A stretch of 64,000 nucleotides of DNA from Anaerotruncus massiliensis (ex Togo et al. 2026) (lineage in GTDB: Bacteria > Bacillota > Clostridia > Oscillospirales > Ruminococcaceae). Both the position numbers and the translations under genes were made by a program. The stretch covers positions 1,984,541-2,048,540 of the forward strand of contig NZ_LT962687.1 of the NCBI RefSeq assembly GCF_900199635.1. Direction: 5' to 3'. The notes below the pieces were generated by a model. The model did no database searches. It saw only the letters and a list, made by a program, of their open reading frames with translations, and had not been told where the DNA came from. Positions 1 to 8,310 of the stretch are shown here, one piece after another; within the stretch, counting starts at the first letter, position 1, and every line of letters starts with the position of its first letter.

Positions 1-66
1 TTTCCCCGCCGCGCGCAAGACATCCCGGGAAATTCACGGACCCCCGCCCCTGACGGGCAACAACGT

Positions 67-1053
67 TTAGTAGAACTTCTGCTGCCCCTTGCAGTTATTG
101 TCAAACGGCAGCGTAAAGTACTCCAGTGACGGACGGAAGGGCACCATCGCATAGATTTTGTCCAATTCCTGAAGGATATCCGCGGGCAAAGGTCCCTTCT
201 CCACCGCAAGATAGTTTTCCATAAACTGGGCCTCATTACTGGAACCGGTGAGGACGCAGTCCACGCTGGGATTGGAGATCACGAACCGAATCGCCATCTC
301 CACAATCCCCATGCCCGTCTCGTCCAAAAGGCGGTAGAGCGCCCGAAACTGTTCGCGCCGGGGTTCGCTGATCCACGGCGCGCCGTGGTTGATCGCGTCG
401 TCGTAACGGACGGCCAAAGCGCCCTGCTGGAGCGGCGAACCACAGACCACGCCCATATGGTGCCGCTTCGCCGCCTGGAAAATCTCGTACTGCGCTTCCC
501 TCCAGAGCAGGCTGTAGTTATACGCGGTCAACACGACATCGAACTTTCCGCTGTCACACACGCGGGCAAGCTCATGCGCCGTGGTCCCGCCGAGGCCGCT
601 GAACTTGATCATTCCGGCTTTTTTCATCTCATCGATCGCTTCCAGCACCGGCCCCTCATAATTTAACTCGTCGGTCCACCAATTGTACTCCCTGACCCGG
701 TCCGGTTCGTGAATCATCAAAATATCGATCGAATCCCGGTGCAGGTATTCAAGGCTCATTTCCACGGACTGAATCAGCGCCTTTTTGGACTGCGGATCAA
801 ACGGCTGCGGCCTCCCGCCCAGCTTGGTGGAAATCACCAGCGGGCCTTCCCACTCCTGAAGAATTTTGCCCAGCACTTTTTCGCTGTCATAGTAGGCAGG
901 CGCCGTATCGATGTAGTTGATCCCCAGTTCCAGAGCCTTCAAGGTCGCGTGTTTGGAATCTTCAAAGGCGCCGCCCAGCTCGGAAAGGAAGAGCCCTCCA
1001 AGCGCCAGCTTTGTGACTTCCAATCCTGTTCTGCCCAAAATGACCTTTTCCAT
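67..1053 (-). CDS. Aldo/keto reductase at the distal end of the frl-like operon
   Basis: A 328-residue NAD(P)H-dependent aldo/keto reductase with a TIM-barrel fold. The AKR opening ILGRTGLEVTKLALGG is present, and the catalytic tetrad can be read as Asp and Tyr in YIDTAPAYYDSEKVLG, Lys in VISTKLGG and His in DILMIHEPD. The start at 1053 is preferred over an in-frame ATG at 1101 because AAAGGA lies about 8 bases before it. It is the last visible gene of the operon that starts at 8085 and follows the dehydrogenase by 78 bases. An AKR is not part of the frl operons I know, so it may reduce or oxidise a sugar or aldehyde released from an unusual Amadori compound. The family is certain; the substrate is unknown. 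Confidence 0.85.
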   Translation of the reverse strand: MEKVILGRTGLEVTKLALGGLFLSELGGAFEDSKHATLKALELGINYIDTAPAYYDSEKVLGKILQEWEGPLVISTKLGGRPQPFDPQSKKALIQSVEMSLEYLHRDSIDILMIHEPDRVREYNWWTDELNYEGPVLEAIDEMKKAGMIKFSGLGGTTAHELARVCDSGKFDVVLTAYNYSLLWREAQYEIFQAAKRHHMGVVCGSPLQQGALAVRYDDAINHGAPWISEPRREQFRALYRLLDETGMGIVEMAIRFVISNPSVDCVLTGSSNEAQFMENYLAVEKGPLPADILQELDKIYAMVPFRPSLEYFTLPFDNNCKGQQKFY

Positions 1054-1131
1054 GTAACGACCATTCCTTTCAATCAGTCTATTTATCGGTTCCATCGGCA
1101 AGCGCCGGACCTTCGCGCGGAACGGGCGGGT

Positions 1132-2163
1132 TCAATCTCCGCTCAGCTTGATGACCGCCTTGATGGCCTTTTTCGCGCGGACGTGCTCGTAAGCCAGCGG
1201 CGCGTTGTCCCAGGTAAAGACGGTGCTCGTGTCGATCCACGCGGAGGCGTCAAGCCTGCCCGCGCGGATGAGGTCCACGACCTCCTCATGCGTTTCGGGC
1301 TCGTAGTAACCGCCGTTATAGATTCGGAAGGACGGACCCAGCAGCGGGTTCAGCGCATAGGTGTGGAAATCGTCCATCCCATAGACGCCGACCGTCGCGC
1401 CGTCGCGAATCACGGGAAGCAGCCTGTTCAGACTGCCGGACTTTCCGGTTACGTCCAGCAGGAACCGGAAAGTGCCCTTGTGTTCCGCGGCAAACGCGGA
1501 CACCGCGTCCGCGTCCTTATAGTCGAGGAACCGGGTCACGCCCGCGCGCATGGCGTTGTCCTTTCGGCTGAGGCTGCCTACCATGGTCACATCGGCCGCG
1601 CCGCAGACGGCCGCCATCGCCGCCAGTGAAATACCGTTCGCGCCGGAACCCGAGACGACGACCTTGTCGCCCGGCTTCACGCCGATTCGCTTGATGTAGG
1701 AGAGGGTTTCCCGCCATGTGATGACCATGGGGGCGTATTCCAGCGGAATAATCCCCCTCGGGAGCACCTCGTTGATACAGAAATAGCGCCATTTCGCGGG
1801 GTCCACGCCGTCCAGCCGCGCCGCCCGATGGTCGACCGCCAGCCCGTATTCGCACATGCCTCCCCAGCTCAGCTTGACCGAACCGTCGGCCTGCGCCCGG
1901 GTCCCGACGCGGGTAATCAAATCTCCGAGCTTAAAGTTCCGCACCTTGGCGCCGGCCTCGATCACCTCTCCGATGCTTTCATGGCCGATGACCGACGGAT
2001 AGTCCACATGTTCCGCGAACGTGCCGTCAATGACATGCAGGTCGGTCCCCGTGCAGGTCGCCCCGTACAGCATTCTGCACCGGACCTCATATTCTCCCAT
2101 CGGCGGCTCCGGGATCTCTCTGACGGCCAGCTTGCCGGGCCGCTCTACGATCAGTGCTTTCAT
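1132..2163 (-). CDS. Medium-chain alcohol dehydrogenase, frl-like operon
   Basis: A 343-residue medium-chain (GroES-like plus Rossmann) dehydrogenase. Catalytic zinc ligands are visible in GATCTGTDLHVIDG (Cys) and VIGHESIGEVIEAG (His-Glu). The nucleotide-binding loop is VVSGSGANGISLAAMAA, a variant of GxGxxG. The lobe that carries the four-Cys structural zinc site in many relatives has no cysteine cluster here. The ATG follows AAAAGAGGAGAACG. It sits 20 bases after the frlC-like gene and is presumably co-transcribed with it. Close relatives oxidise sugar alcohols or threonine. I infer a redox step on the sugar part of the imported compound; the true substrate cannot be read from the sequence. 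Confidence 0.85.
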   Translation of the reverse strand: MKALIVERPGKLAVREIPEPPMGEYEVRCRMLYGATCTGTDLHVIDGTFAEHVDYPSVIGHESIGEVIEAGAKVRNFKLGDLITRVGTRAQADGSVKLSWGGMCEYGLAVDHRAARLDGVDPAKWRYFCINEVLPRGIIPLEYAPMVITWRETLSYIKRIGVKPGDKVVVSGSGANGISLAAMAAVCGAADVTMVGSLSRKDNAMRAGVTRFLDYKDADAVSAFAAEHKGTFRFLLDVTGKSGSLNRLLPVIRDGATVGVYGMDDFHTYALNPLLGPSFRIYNGGYYEPETHEEVVDLIRAGRLDASAWIDTSTVFTWDNAPLAYEHVRAKKAIKAVIKLSGD

Positions 2164-2183
2164 CGTTCTCCTCTTTTCATCAT

Positions 2184-3020
2184 TTACTCTGTAAAATAGC
2201 CTTGCAGATATTGGAACGCCGCCGCCATGGAGGCATTGGGGTCGGAAAAGTATTTGGCCGCGGTAAGCTCCAGCGTAAGAGCGTTTTGGTACTCATACGA
2301 TTTGAGCTCCGCGATGTACCTTTCCAGCGGGAAAATCCCGGTCCCCCACGCCAGATGGCCGGCCGGGTCGCCGTCGACAAAGTGGATGTGGCGCAGATCA
2401 CCGCCCAGCGTCCGGAAGTAGTCGGTGATCGTCTCCCCGGAAAGATACATGGGACTGGTGTCGATCATCGCTTTCAGCGCCGGCGATCCGACCTCGTCAA
2501 GCATCCTTTTCAGTTGGGGCAGCGTCGTCACCAGATTCGTCTCCTCAGCCCGCAGAGGCTCAAGAACGATGGTGACGCCAACCCGTTCGGCGGCCCGGGA
2601 GAGCTGCGCGAGGCCGTCCGCCGACCGCTTCCACGCCTCCTCGGGCGGCTCGTCGAAATAGCCCCAGCCGGAGGTCATCAGGATTTGCGGGGAGCCCAGT
2701 TCCGCGCACGCTTCGATCGTCTTTTCATAGAACGCGACGCTGCGTTTGCGCGCCACAGAATCCTTTTCCGCAATGTTTTCCGGATAGCAGCACTGTTCCG
2801 GCGTGAAGCAGACGATCCGCAGGCCGTGGTCCTTAATCTTTTTCGCGGCCGCCCGGATGTCGGACGGGGTCAAATCCGGGACGTAAAAATGTGGGCTTGC
2901 GCCCCAAATCTCCACACTTTGAAATCCGATCCGCTCCATCGAGTCGAGAAAATAATCGAAGGAAAAGTACCGGTAACTCAAATTCATCCCGGCGATCTGT
3001 GATCGTTTCAGCTCGAACAT
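2184..3020 (-). CDS. frlC: FrlC-like fructosamine 3-epimerase (xylose-isomerase-like TIM barrel)
   Basis: A 278-residue member of the AP-endonuclease-2/sugar isomerase TIM-barrel family. It matches my memory of E. coli FrlC along its length: GFQSVEIWGASPHFYVPDL near residue 35, a metal-site Glu in IVLEPLRAEETN, Asp in KAMIDTSPMYLS, HIHFVDGDP, and a final Glu in ALTLELTAAKYF. FrlC interconverts psicoselysine and fructoselysine by 3-epimerisation. The ATG follows GGAGGACCGAC and is 10 bases from the permease stop, so it is translated in the same operon. Its presence together with FrlB-like and FrlD-like enzymes is the main reason to call the locus an Amadori pathway. The natural substrate could be a different fructosamine or psicosamine. 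Confidence 0.75.
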   Translation of the reverse strand: MFELKRSQIAGMNLSYRYFSFDYFLDSMERIGFQSVEIWGASPHFYVPDLTPSDIRAAAKKIKDHGLRIVCFTPEQCCYPENIAEKDSVARKRSVAFYEKTIEACAELGSPQILMTSGWGYFDEPPEEAWKRSADGLAQLSRAAERVGVTIVLEPLRAEETNLVTTLPQLKRMLDEVGSPALKAMIDTSPMYLSGETITDYFRTLGGDLRHIHFVDGDPAGHLAWGTGIFPLERYIAELKSYEYQNALTLELTAAKYFSDPNASMAAAFQYLQGYFTE

Positions 3021-3030
3021 GTCGGTCCTC

Positions 3031-3861
3031 CTATCCTTTTACGCTTCCGGCCGTAAGGCCTTTGACAAACTGCTTCTGCATACACAGGAACATGATGATC
3101 AGCGGGATGGACGCGATTACGACGGCGGCAAGCTGAATATTCCATTCCTGCAGCATCTCTCCCTTCAGCGCGTTCAGTCCGACGGGGATCGTCATTAAAT
3201 CCTGGTCTTCCAGGAAGATCAGCGCCGTCAGGAACTCATTCCAGGTAAAGATCAGATTCATCAGCGCGCTGGACGCGAGGATTGGTTTTCCAATGGGCAG
3301 GATCATCCGCCAATAGATCGCAAAGGAGCTGCACCCATCCATCCGCGCGGCCTCCTCGATGTCCTTTGGGAAGGAGATGAAGTAGGACCGCATCAAAAAA
3401 ACCGTCAACGGGATGCGAAAGGCGATATATAGGAGAATGACGCCGAACTGCGTATTATACAGGTGGATGGATTGAAACAGCTTAAAGAGCGGCACGAAGG
3501 AGGATTCAATGGAAAGCGACAGGCCGCACAGGATAAAGGTAAAGAGGGCGCCGCGGAATTTGAACCGGAACCTGGTCAGTCCGTATGCGGCGAGCGACGA
3601 CAAAAGGGTCGTGAAAAAAATGGAAACCACCGAAATAAAGACGCTGTTCAGGAAGTATCTGTTCAGTCCGCTGCTCCACGCCTTCAAATAGTTTTCAAAA
3701 TGCAGGACCGACGGGAGATTAAAGGAATTTTGCAAAAATTCAGAGGTTGATTTAAAGGAATTGATCAGAATCCAAAAGATCGGATATAGGACAATCACGT
3801 TCAGCAGCAGGAGGAAAAGCTGTATCGGCAGGCGCCTCCAGCATATTTTTTTCTTGTGCAT
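3031..3861 (-). CDS. Carbohydrate-type ABC transporter permease, MalG/FrlM-like
   Basis: A 276-residue inner-membrane permease of the MalG (CUT1) family with about six membrane segments. The first is LFLLLLNVIVLYPIFWILI near residue 15. The cytoplasmic EAA loop that docks the ATPase reads EEAARMDGCSSFAIYWRMILPIGKP. The ATG has AGGAGGGCTCAG before it and begins 10 bases after the partner permease, so the two are coupled. With the binding protein and partner permease it makes a FrlONM-like importer. No ATPase gene lies in the operon, as in Bacillus subtilis, where a shared MsmX-type ATPase serves such importers. Confidence 0.85.
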   Translation of the reverse strand: MHKKKICWRRLPIQLFLLLLNVIVLYPIFWILINSFKSTSEFLQNSFNLPSVLHFENYLKAWSSGLNRYFLNSVFISVVSIFFTTLLSSLAAYGLTRFRFKFRGALFTFILCGLSLSIESSFVPLFKLFQSIHLYNTQFGVILLYIAFRIPLTVFLMRSYFISFPKDIEEAARMDGCSSFAIYWRMILPIGKPILASSALMNLIFTWNEFLTALIFLEDQDLMTIPVGLNALKGEMLQEWNIQLAAVVIASIPLIIMFLCMQKQFVKGLTAGSVKG

Positions 3862-3871
3862 CTGAGCCCTC

Positions 3872-4756
3872 CTACAATTCTTCTCCGGATCTTGACACCT
3901 TGAGCTGAATCACAGAAAACGCGAAGGTGATGATAAAAATCACGACGCCCATGGCGGATGAATACCCCATCCGGTCAAATTTGAAGGCGCTCTGGTACGA
4001 ATACATCCCCACCACCAGGGTCGAATAACCGGGCCCGCCCATCGTCAATTGGTACACCTCGGCAAAGGATTTGAAGGTGGAGATCACGGTCATCACAACG
4101 GTGACCAGCAGCATCTCCTTGACCATCGGGATCGTAATCATCAGCGCCTGGCGAAATTTCGACGCTCCGTCTATTTCGGCCGCCTCATAGTATTCATCGG
4201 GGATTTTCTGTATCGCCACGACCAGCAGCATCATAAAATATCCGGTAAACTGCCATTGCGGCATTGCCGCCACCGTATAAATCGCCGTCGATTCCTGTCC
4301 CAAGAGTCCTTTGATCGACACAAGGGAATCCCATCCGACTGCGCGGAACAAGTTGTTCACCAGTCCAACGCTGGGCTCAAAGATGAACTGCCACATAATC
4401 GCGATCGCCGTAATGGAAAAGAGCGACGGAATGTAATAAATCGTTCTGCAGAGCTTCCCAAATCTGTTTTGGGCGACGTTCTCCACAAGGATCGCGAGCA
4501 GTAAGGCGACGCCGACCTGAAAAATCAAATTGAGCACGAGAAAAATGAGGTTGTTGGAAATCGCCGTAAGGAAGCGCGAATCCGTAAGCAGCGTCAGGTA
4601 ATTTTTCAGCCCTACAAACGTCATATCGCTGGAATAAGCCTTGAAGCTATGAAAGCTGTATAGGAAATTCATAACAATGGGATAATACAATAACACAGCA
4701 ACAAGGAAAAAAGCAGGAGCAATATAGAAGTACGGCTCATACCGTGCCTTTTTCAT
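3872..4756 (-). CDS. Carbohydrate-type ABC transporter permease, MalF/FrlN-like
   Basis: A 294-residue membrane permease, partner of the MalG-like protein next to it. The N-terminal segment PYFYIAPAFFLVAVLLYYPIV begins the membrane region, and the EAA loop reads EYYEAAEIDGASKFRQALMI. I chose the ATG at 4756 because GGAGG is six bases upstream; the ATG at 4771 lies upstream of that site and has no ribosome binding site of its own. A long hairpin (4775-4812) separates it from the binding-protein gene, which usually allows more binding protein than permease to be made. The transported compound is inferred from the frl neighbours. Confidence 0.85.
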   Translation of the reverse strand: MKKARYEPYFYIAPAFFLVAVLLYYPIVMNFLYSFHSFKAYSSDMTFVGLKNYLTLLTDSRFLTAISNNLIFLVLNLIFQVGVALLLAILVENVAQNRFGKLCRTIYYIPSLFSITAIAIMWQFIFEPSVGLVNNLFRAVGWDSLVSIKGLLGQESTAIYTVAAMPQWQFTGYFMMLLVVAIQKIPDEYYEAAEIDGASKFRQALMITIPMVKEMLLVTVVMTVISTFKSFAEVYQLTMGGPGYSTLVVGMYSYQSAFKFDRMGYSSAMGVVIFIITFAFSVIQLKVSRSGEEL

Positions 4757-4774
4757 GTTCAGCCTCCACATTTC

Positions 4775-4812
4775 GGGTAAGGCGGCGATGGTTTCACATC
4801 GCCACCTTACCC
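4775..4812 (-). other. Intercistronic hairpin between binding-protein and permease genes
   Basis: Arms 4775-4790 and 4797-4812 are 16 bases long with one mismatch and a six-base loop. No run of U follows on the minus strand, so it looks like an mRNA-stabilising or processing element at the 3' end of the binding-protein message rather than a full terminator. Confidence 0.6.
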
Positions 4813-4833
4813 ATTTGCCGTTATGCCTCTGTG

Positions 4834-6174
4834 TTATTCCGCGGCACAGAATTCCGCTTCCGTGCGCACCGCTTCCATCACGCCCTCGGCCGTGATTCCG
4901 CCGTCAACATAGGACTGCATGCTCGCGATGTAGACGCTCGCGACGCTGGAATTCATCGCCGTGTCCATGAAGGGCAGTAGCCCGGTGGAATTGTTGAGGA
5001 AGGTATAGGCCTCCTCGATCGGGGTCAACCCCTCCGCGGAGGCGTTCACCACGTCCGCGCAGCCATTAAACCATTGCAGGTCCGCCATCATCAGCTTGCC
5101 CACCTCGGGGCTGGACAGGAACTTCACCAATTTTGCGGCTTCCTCGGGATGCGCGGTGCCGGACGACACAACGAACCCCTCCGGGCCGCCCTGGATGCCG
5201 GTGTTGTCCCCCGCGCCGCCCACGATCGCGGGAACGGCAAAGCAGCCGAAGCTGCAATCGGGGTTCAGGAGATTGATGTCGCCCACTGAGACGGATTCTC
5301 CCCACATCATCGCCACGGAACCGCTGGCGAATTCCTCTTCGGAAATCGAGTAGGTTTTTGAATTCGCGTCGGGACTGGCATAGGCAAGCAGTTGGCTCCA
5401 AACGTCGAAGGCTTTCAGATAGCCGGGATCGCTGAAGTCTCCCTTCAGGGAATAATCGGCGGCCATCACCTCCGGAGCAACCAGCTTCTGGTTGAACGCC
5501 CCGATCCACTGAGGCGCGGGCCACTGCTCGGAGTTCGCAAAGGTAAACGGCTGAATTCCGGCCGCCTGTATCGCCTTGCAATTCGACAGCAGCTCGTCCA
5601 TGGTGGAGGGAACGGAGAGTCCGAGATCGCTGTAGATCTCCTTGTTATAAAGGATGACGGAGATGGAAACCCGATACGGCGCGCCATAGAGGGCGTCCTC
5701 ATAGGTATATCCGTCGAGGACCCCGTCGATGTAGTAACCCTTCCACTCGTCGTCCGCCTCATAATAACCCGTGATATCCAGGCACTTGCCCTCGCGGATG
5801 ATTTCATTGGCGTTTTCATAGGCGTAGCTGAAGAACACATCGGGAATGTTGTTGGACCCCAGCACGACCTTCAGCTTGTCGCGGTACTCGTCGCGGCCGC
5901 TCGTGGAAACCTCCACCTTGACGCCGGGATTCTGTTCCTCAAAAAGCGCGATGATCTTGGACATGAATGCTGTCTGATTTTCGGTTGCATACCGATGATA
6001 CAGGGACAGTACAATCTCCCCGTCGCCGCCATCCCCAGCCTGCCGCGTGCCACCGACCGGTTGGGCGGAGGCGCTCGCCTGCTCCGCAGGCGGTGGATTC
6101 GCGCCGCCCGCGCAGGCCGCGAGCAGCATGCTCACCATCGTCAGCGCCAGTAGCAAAGATAGTAGCTTTTTCAT
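4834..6174 (-). CDS. ABC transporter sugar-binding lipoprotein, FrlO-like
   Basis: A 446-residue extracellular solute-binding protein (family 1, MalE-like). The signal peptide MKKLLSLLLALTMVSMLLAAC ends in a lipobox whose Cys anchors it to the membrane, followed by a low-complexity linker of Ala, Pro and Ser. Family features include the EIVLSLYHRY strand, FEEQNPGVKVEV, GAPYRVSISVILYNKEIYSD and GIQGGPEGFVVSS. AAGGAGGTAAAAA stands before the ATG. It is the third gene of the operon and would deliver an Amadori compound to the two permeases. The family call is firm; the ligand is inferred only from neighbours. Confidence 0.85.
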   Translation of the reverse strand: MKKLLSLLLALTMVSMLLAACAGGANPPPAEQASASAQPVGGTRQAGDGGDGEIVLSLYHRYATENQTAFMSKIIALFEEQNPGVKVEVSTSGRDEYRDKLKVVLGSNNIPDVFFSYAYENANEIIREGKCLDITGYYEADDEWKGYYIDGVLDGYTYEDALYGAPYRVSISVILYNKEIYSDLGLSVPSTMDELLSNCKAIQAAGIQPFTFANSEQWPAPQWIGAFNQKLVAPEVMAADYSLKGDFSDPGYLKAFDVWSQLLAYASPDANSKTYSISEEEFASGSVAMMWGESVSVGDINLLNPDCSFGCFAVPAIVGGAGDNTGIQGGPEGFVVSSGTAHPEEAAKLVKFLSSPEVGKLMMADLQWFNGCADVVNASAEGLTPIEEAYTFLNNSTGLLPFMDTAMNSSVASVYIASMQSYVDGGITAEGVMEAVRTEAEFCAAE

Positions 6175-6220
6175 TTTTTACCTCCTTAATCATTTTCACC
6201 GCGTTTTGTTACGAACCTGT

Positions 6221-7072
6221 TTACAGTTCATCCGCATAGGTCGCGCCATATCCGAACGCGCCGTCTATCATGCAGGTTTCCGTAGCAAAGGCCGCCGCGG
6301 ATTCCAGGCTTTTCCGAATGGCGGCGTCCGGCGCCGCATGTTCCCGCGTCAGGGAGAGATAGGAGGTCGCAAAGCTGGTTAGGAACGAATCGCCCGCTCC
6401 CATGGAGTCGGCGGCCTTCTCCTTTCCCGACGCCTGCCGGTAGAGCGTTTCCCCGTCAAAGAGGACCGCGCCGCGCCGTCCCATGCTCAGTAAGGCCATC
6501 CGGCTTCCCATGCGGTGCATCCTGCGCGCCAGATCAGAAACCTGCTGGTCGTCCAGATGACTGCAGGAGCCCACGCCTAAAAACAGGTAGGGGCAGACGC
6601 TTCGCAGACGGTCGTCGCTCAAGTCGGCGGAAAAATCGTAGCTGACCGGGACCCCCGTCCGATAGAGCTTTTCAAGCTCGCCGTCCATGTAGCTGAAGCA
6701 GCTTGTGTGCACCAGGTCGAATCGGCGGATAAACTCGAGATCGGACGCCCCCAGCATTAACGGGTGGGTTTTTGCGACACCTCCTTTGTTGCTTTCTATG
6801 AAGGTGCGGTCCCCATCCACGAGGTCCACCTTCGCATACCCGTTTTCGCCGTGGACGCGCCGGGCGCGTGAAAGATCGATCCCCAGCAGCCTGGCTGTAT
6901 CCATCACATGGCGAGCCGCCCGGTCGTCGCCGAACACGCCGATGTATGCCGCGTTATGCCCCAGTTTTTTCGCGTAGGCGCAAAAATTCAAGGCGTTTCC
7001 GCCGGGATACATAATGTTTTTGTGCAGATAGATGTCCACAACGTTGTCGCCGACACCGATCACGTTTAGCAT
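6221..7072 (-). CDS. frlD: FrlD-like fructosamine 6-kinase (PfkB family)
   Basis: A 283-residue ribokinase/PfkB sugar kinase. The opening GVGDNVVDIYLHKNIMYPGGNALN closely resembles E. coli FrlD, which phosphorylates fructoselysine on C6. The C-terminal signature ADSMGAGDSFLTSF carries the catalytic Asp and anion hole. Length is typical. GGGGGAG lies at normal spacing before the ATG. It sits between the FrlB-like deglycase and the transporter, so the expected route is import, phosphorylation here, then deglycation to glucose 6-phosphate and an amine or amino acid. The kinase family is certain; the Amadori specificity is inferred from similarity and context. Confidence 0.75.
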   Translation of the reverse strand: MLNVIGVGDNVVDIYLHKNIMYPGGNALNFCAYAKKLGHNAAYIGVFGDDRAARHVMDTARLLGIDLSRARRVHGENGYAKVDLVDGDRTFIESNKGGVAKTHPLMLGASDLEFIRRFDLVHTSCFSYMDGELEKLYRTGVPVSYDFSADLSDDRLRSVCPYLFLGVGSCSHLDDQQVSDLARRMHRMGSRMALLSMGRRGAVLFDGETLYRQASGKEKAADSMGAGDSFLTSFATSYLSLTREHAAPDAAIRKSLESAAAFATETCMIDGAFGYGATYADEL

Positions 7073-7125
7073 GGCACACTCCCCCAGTTCTCGGGCGCCG
7101 CTCAGATGAAATTACAAGCAGCGGC

Positions 7126-8085
7126 TCAATATGCGACCTTCCACATATACCGGCGCATGCTCAGGGGATGCTCCCTCACCTCGGCAAGCGCCTGGTTATA
7201 GACGTCCACCACCGCGGATTGCAGCAGGGGGCAGAAATATTCCACGGCCGCCGGGTCGATCGCGTCCAATCCCATCCGCCTCGCGTCGATCGTGTAGATT
7301 TTGCGTCCGTATTGTTCCAGGAATCTCAGCACGCGCTCATCCAGCTCCCTGCAAGGTCCGTCGCTGAGAAAGAGCAGGAACGGCGTATGCTGGTCCGTGA
7401 TCTCCAACGGGCCGTGGAAAAATTCGCCGGAATGGATGCAGGCGGAATGAATCCATTGCATCTCCATCAGGATGCAGATGCTTTCCATATAGGCCGCGCC
7501 CCAACTCGCGCCGCAGCCAACGGTGTAGATCATCCTTTCATCCCTGTTCGACTGCGCGAACCGCTGCGCATCCGCCAGGCAGCCCTCTTTGGCTTTCGCC
7601 ACGATCTCGTCATAGAGATCAAATGCGGCCATGCTTTCTTGGTAATGGCTCCACCCCTCAGACTGGTGTAAAAATTCCATCACCAGGCGCAGACAGAGGC
7701 TCTCCTTTTTCCGCGAGTAGACCTGCCGCTCCCCCCAGCTATAGACCACCACATGGTCCCCCAGCGTTGTGATGGCCGATCCCGGAGCATATGTAAAAAC
7801 CACCGTGGCGGCTCCGGCTTCCCTGGCCAGGCGGCCCGCCTCCACGGTTTCCGGAGTCGTGCCCTGATGGGAGCACAAGATCACCAGGCTGTTTTGGTCC
7901 AGAGCTTTGGGGGTATCGTGGACAAACTCATTGGCGGGGTGCCATCCAATGCGTACAAGCGCCTTGCTCTCCCTCTCCAGAAAATATTTTGCCGGATAAA
8001 AAGCCGCCAGCGAACCGCCGCACGCAACAAAAAAGACCTTGTCGATTTTTCTTTTCTCCAGCAGCATTCGGACCATTTTTTCCAT
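7126..8085 (-). CDS. frlB: FrlB-like 6-phosphofructosamine deglycase (SIS family)
   Basis: A 319-residue two-SIS-domain protein. VFFVACGGSLAAFYPAKYF starts the first SIS domain and MIYTVGCGASWGAAYMESI the second. The segment LMEMQWIHSACIHSGEFFHG aligns with FrlB/FraB. It keeps a Glu (E208) and a His (H224) 16 residues apart, the spacing of the catalytic pair I recall for these deglycases. The protein begins later than E. coli FrlB, lacking about 30 N-terminal residues; an in-frame TGA two codons before the ATG rules out a longer form. It is the first gene of the operon, behind GGAAGGA. Expected reaction: 6-phosphofructosamine to glucose 6-phosphate plus amine. Confidence 0.78.
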   Translation of the reverse strand: MEKMVRMLLEKRKIDKVFFVACGGSLAAFYPAKYFLERESKALVRIGWHPANEFVHDTPKALDQNSLVILCSHQGTTPETVEAGRLAREAGAATVVFTYAPGSAITTLGDHVVVYSWGERQVYSRKKESLCLRLVMEFLHQSEGWSHYQESMAAFDLYDEIVAKAKEGCLADAQRFAQSNRDERMIYTVGCGASWGAAYMESICILMEMQWIHSACIHSGEFFHGPLEITDQHTPFLLFLSDGPCRELDERVLRFLEQYGRKIYTIDARRMGLDAIDPAAVEYFCPLLQSAVVDVYNQALAEVREHPLSMRRYMWKVAY

Positions 8086-8142
8086 GTTCTTTCATCCTTC
8101 CATCTCTGTAATCGCGTTGACAAAAGGGGTGCTTTTTGTGTA

Positions 8143-8160
8143 AGATGTATTGTAACATCT
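8143..8160. promoter_or_regulatory. Candidate operator for the divergent GntR regulator
   Basis: Inverted repeat with perfect six-base arms AGATGT and ACATCT around a six-base centre. It lies directly downstream of the predicted start of the frl-like operon message, where a bound repressor would block transcription. GntR-type regulators usually bind such short dyads with GT and AC in the arms. Assignment is by position only. Confidence 0.5.
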
Positions 8161-8167
8161 ATAACGT

Positions 8168-8196
8168 ATTATAATAAGTTTGTTGGGTAATTGCAA
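8168..8196 (-). promoter_or_regulatory. Sigma-A promoter of the frl-like operon
   Basis: On the minus strand, -35 TTGCAA (8196-8191) and a perfect -10 TATAAT (8173-8168) are separated by 17 bases. The inferred transcript starts near 8161, giving a leader of about 75 bases before frlB. Confidence 0.75.
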
Positions 8197-8232
8197 TAGT
8201 TTTTTTTCAAAAGTTTAAAAGAATTTGGCGTC

Positions 8233-8261
8233 TTGATAATTTTTCCTTTTTGTGCTAACTT
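8233..8261 (+). promoter_or_regulatory. Promoter of the GntR regulator gene
   Basis: TTGATA (8233-8238) and TAACTT (8256-8261) are 17 bases apart, and TGC just before the -10 gives an extended -10. It faces away from the frl-like promoter. Confidence 0.5.
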
Positions 8262-8310
8262 GTATGAATAGTGATCAGATAAGCCGAAAAAAATACGCGG
8301 AGGGATCTTT

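Noticed and set aside
1-66. A terminator or gene start at the left edge
   Set aside because: Only GC-rich sequence without a clear stem plus T run or coding start is visible.
8086-8158. A longer N-terminus for the FrlB-like deglycase
   Set aside because: An in-frame TGA lies two codons before the ATG, so the short form is real unless there is a sequencing error.
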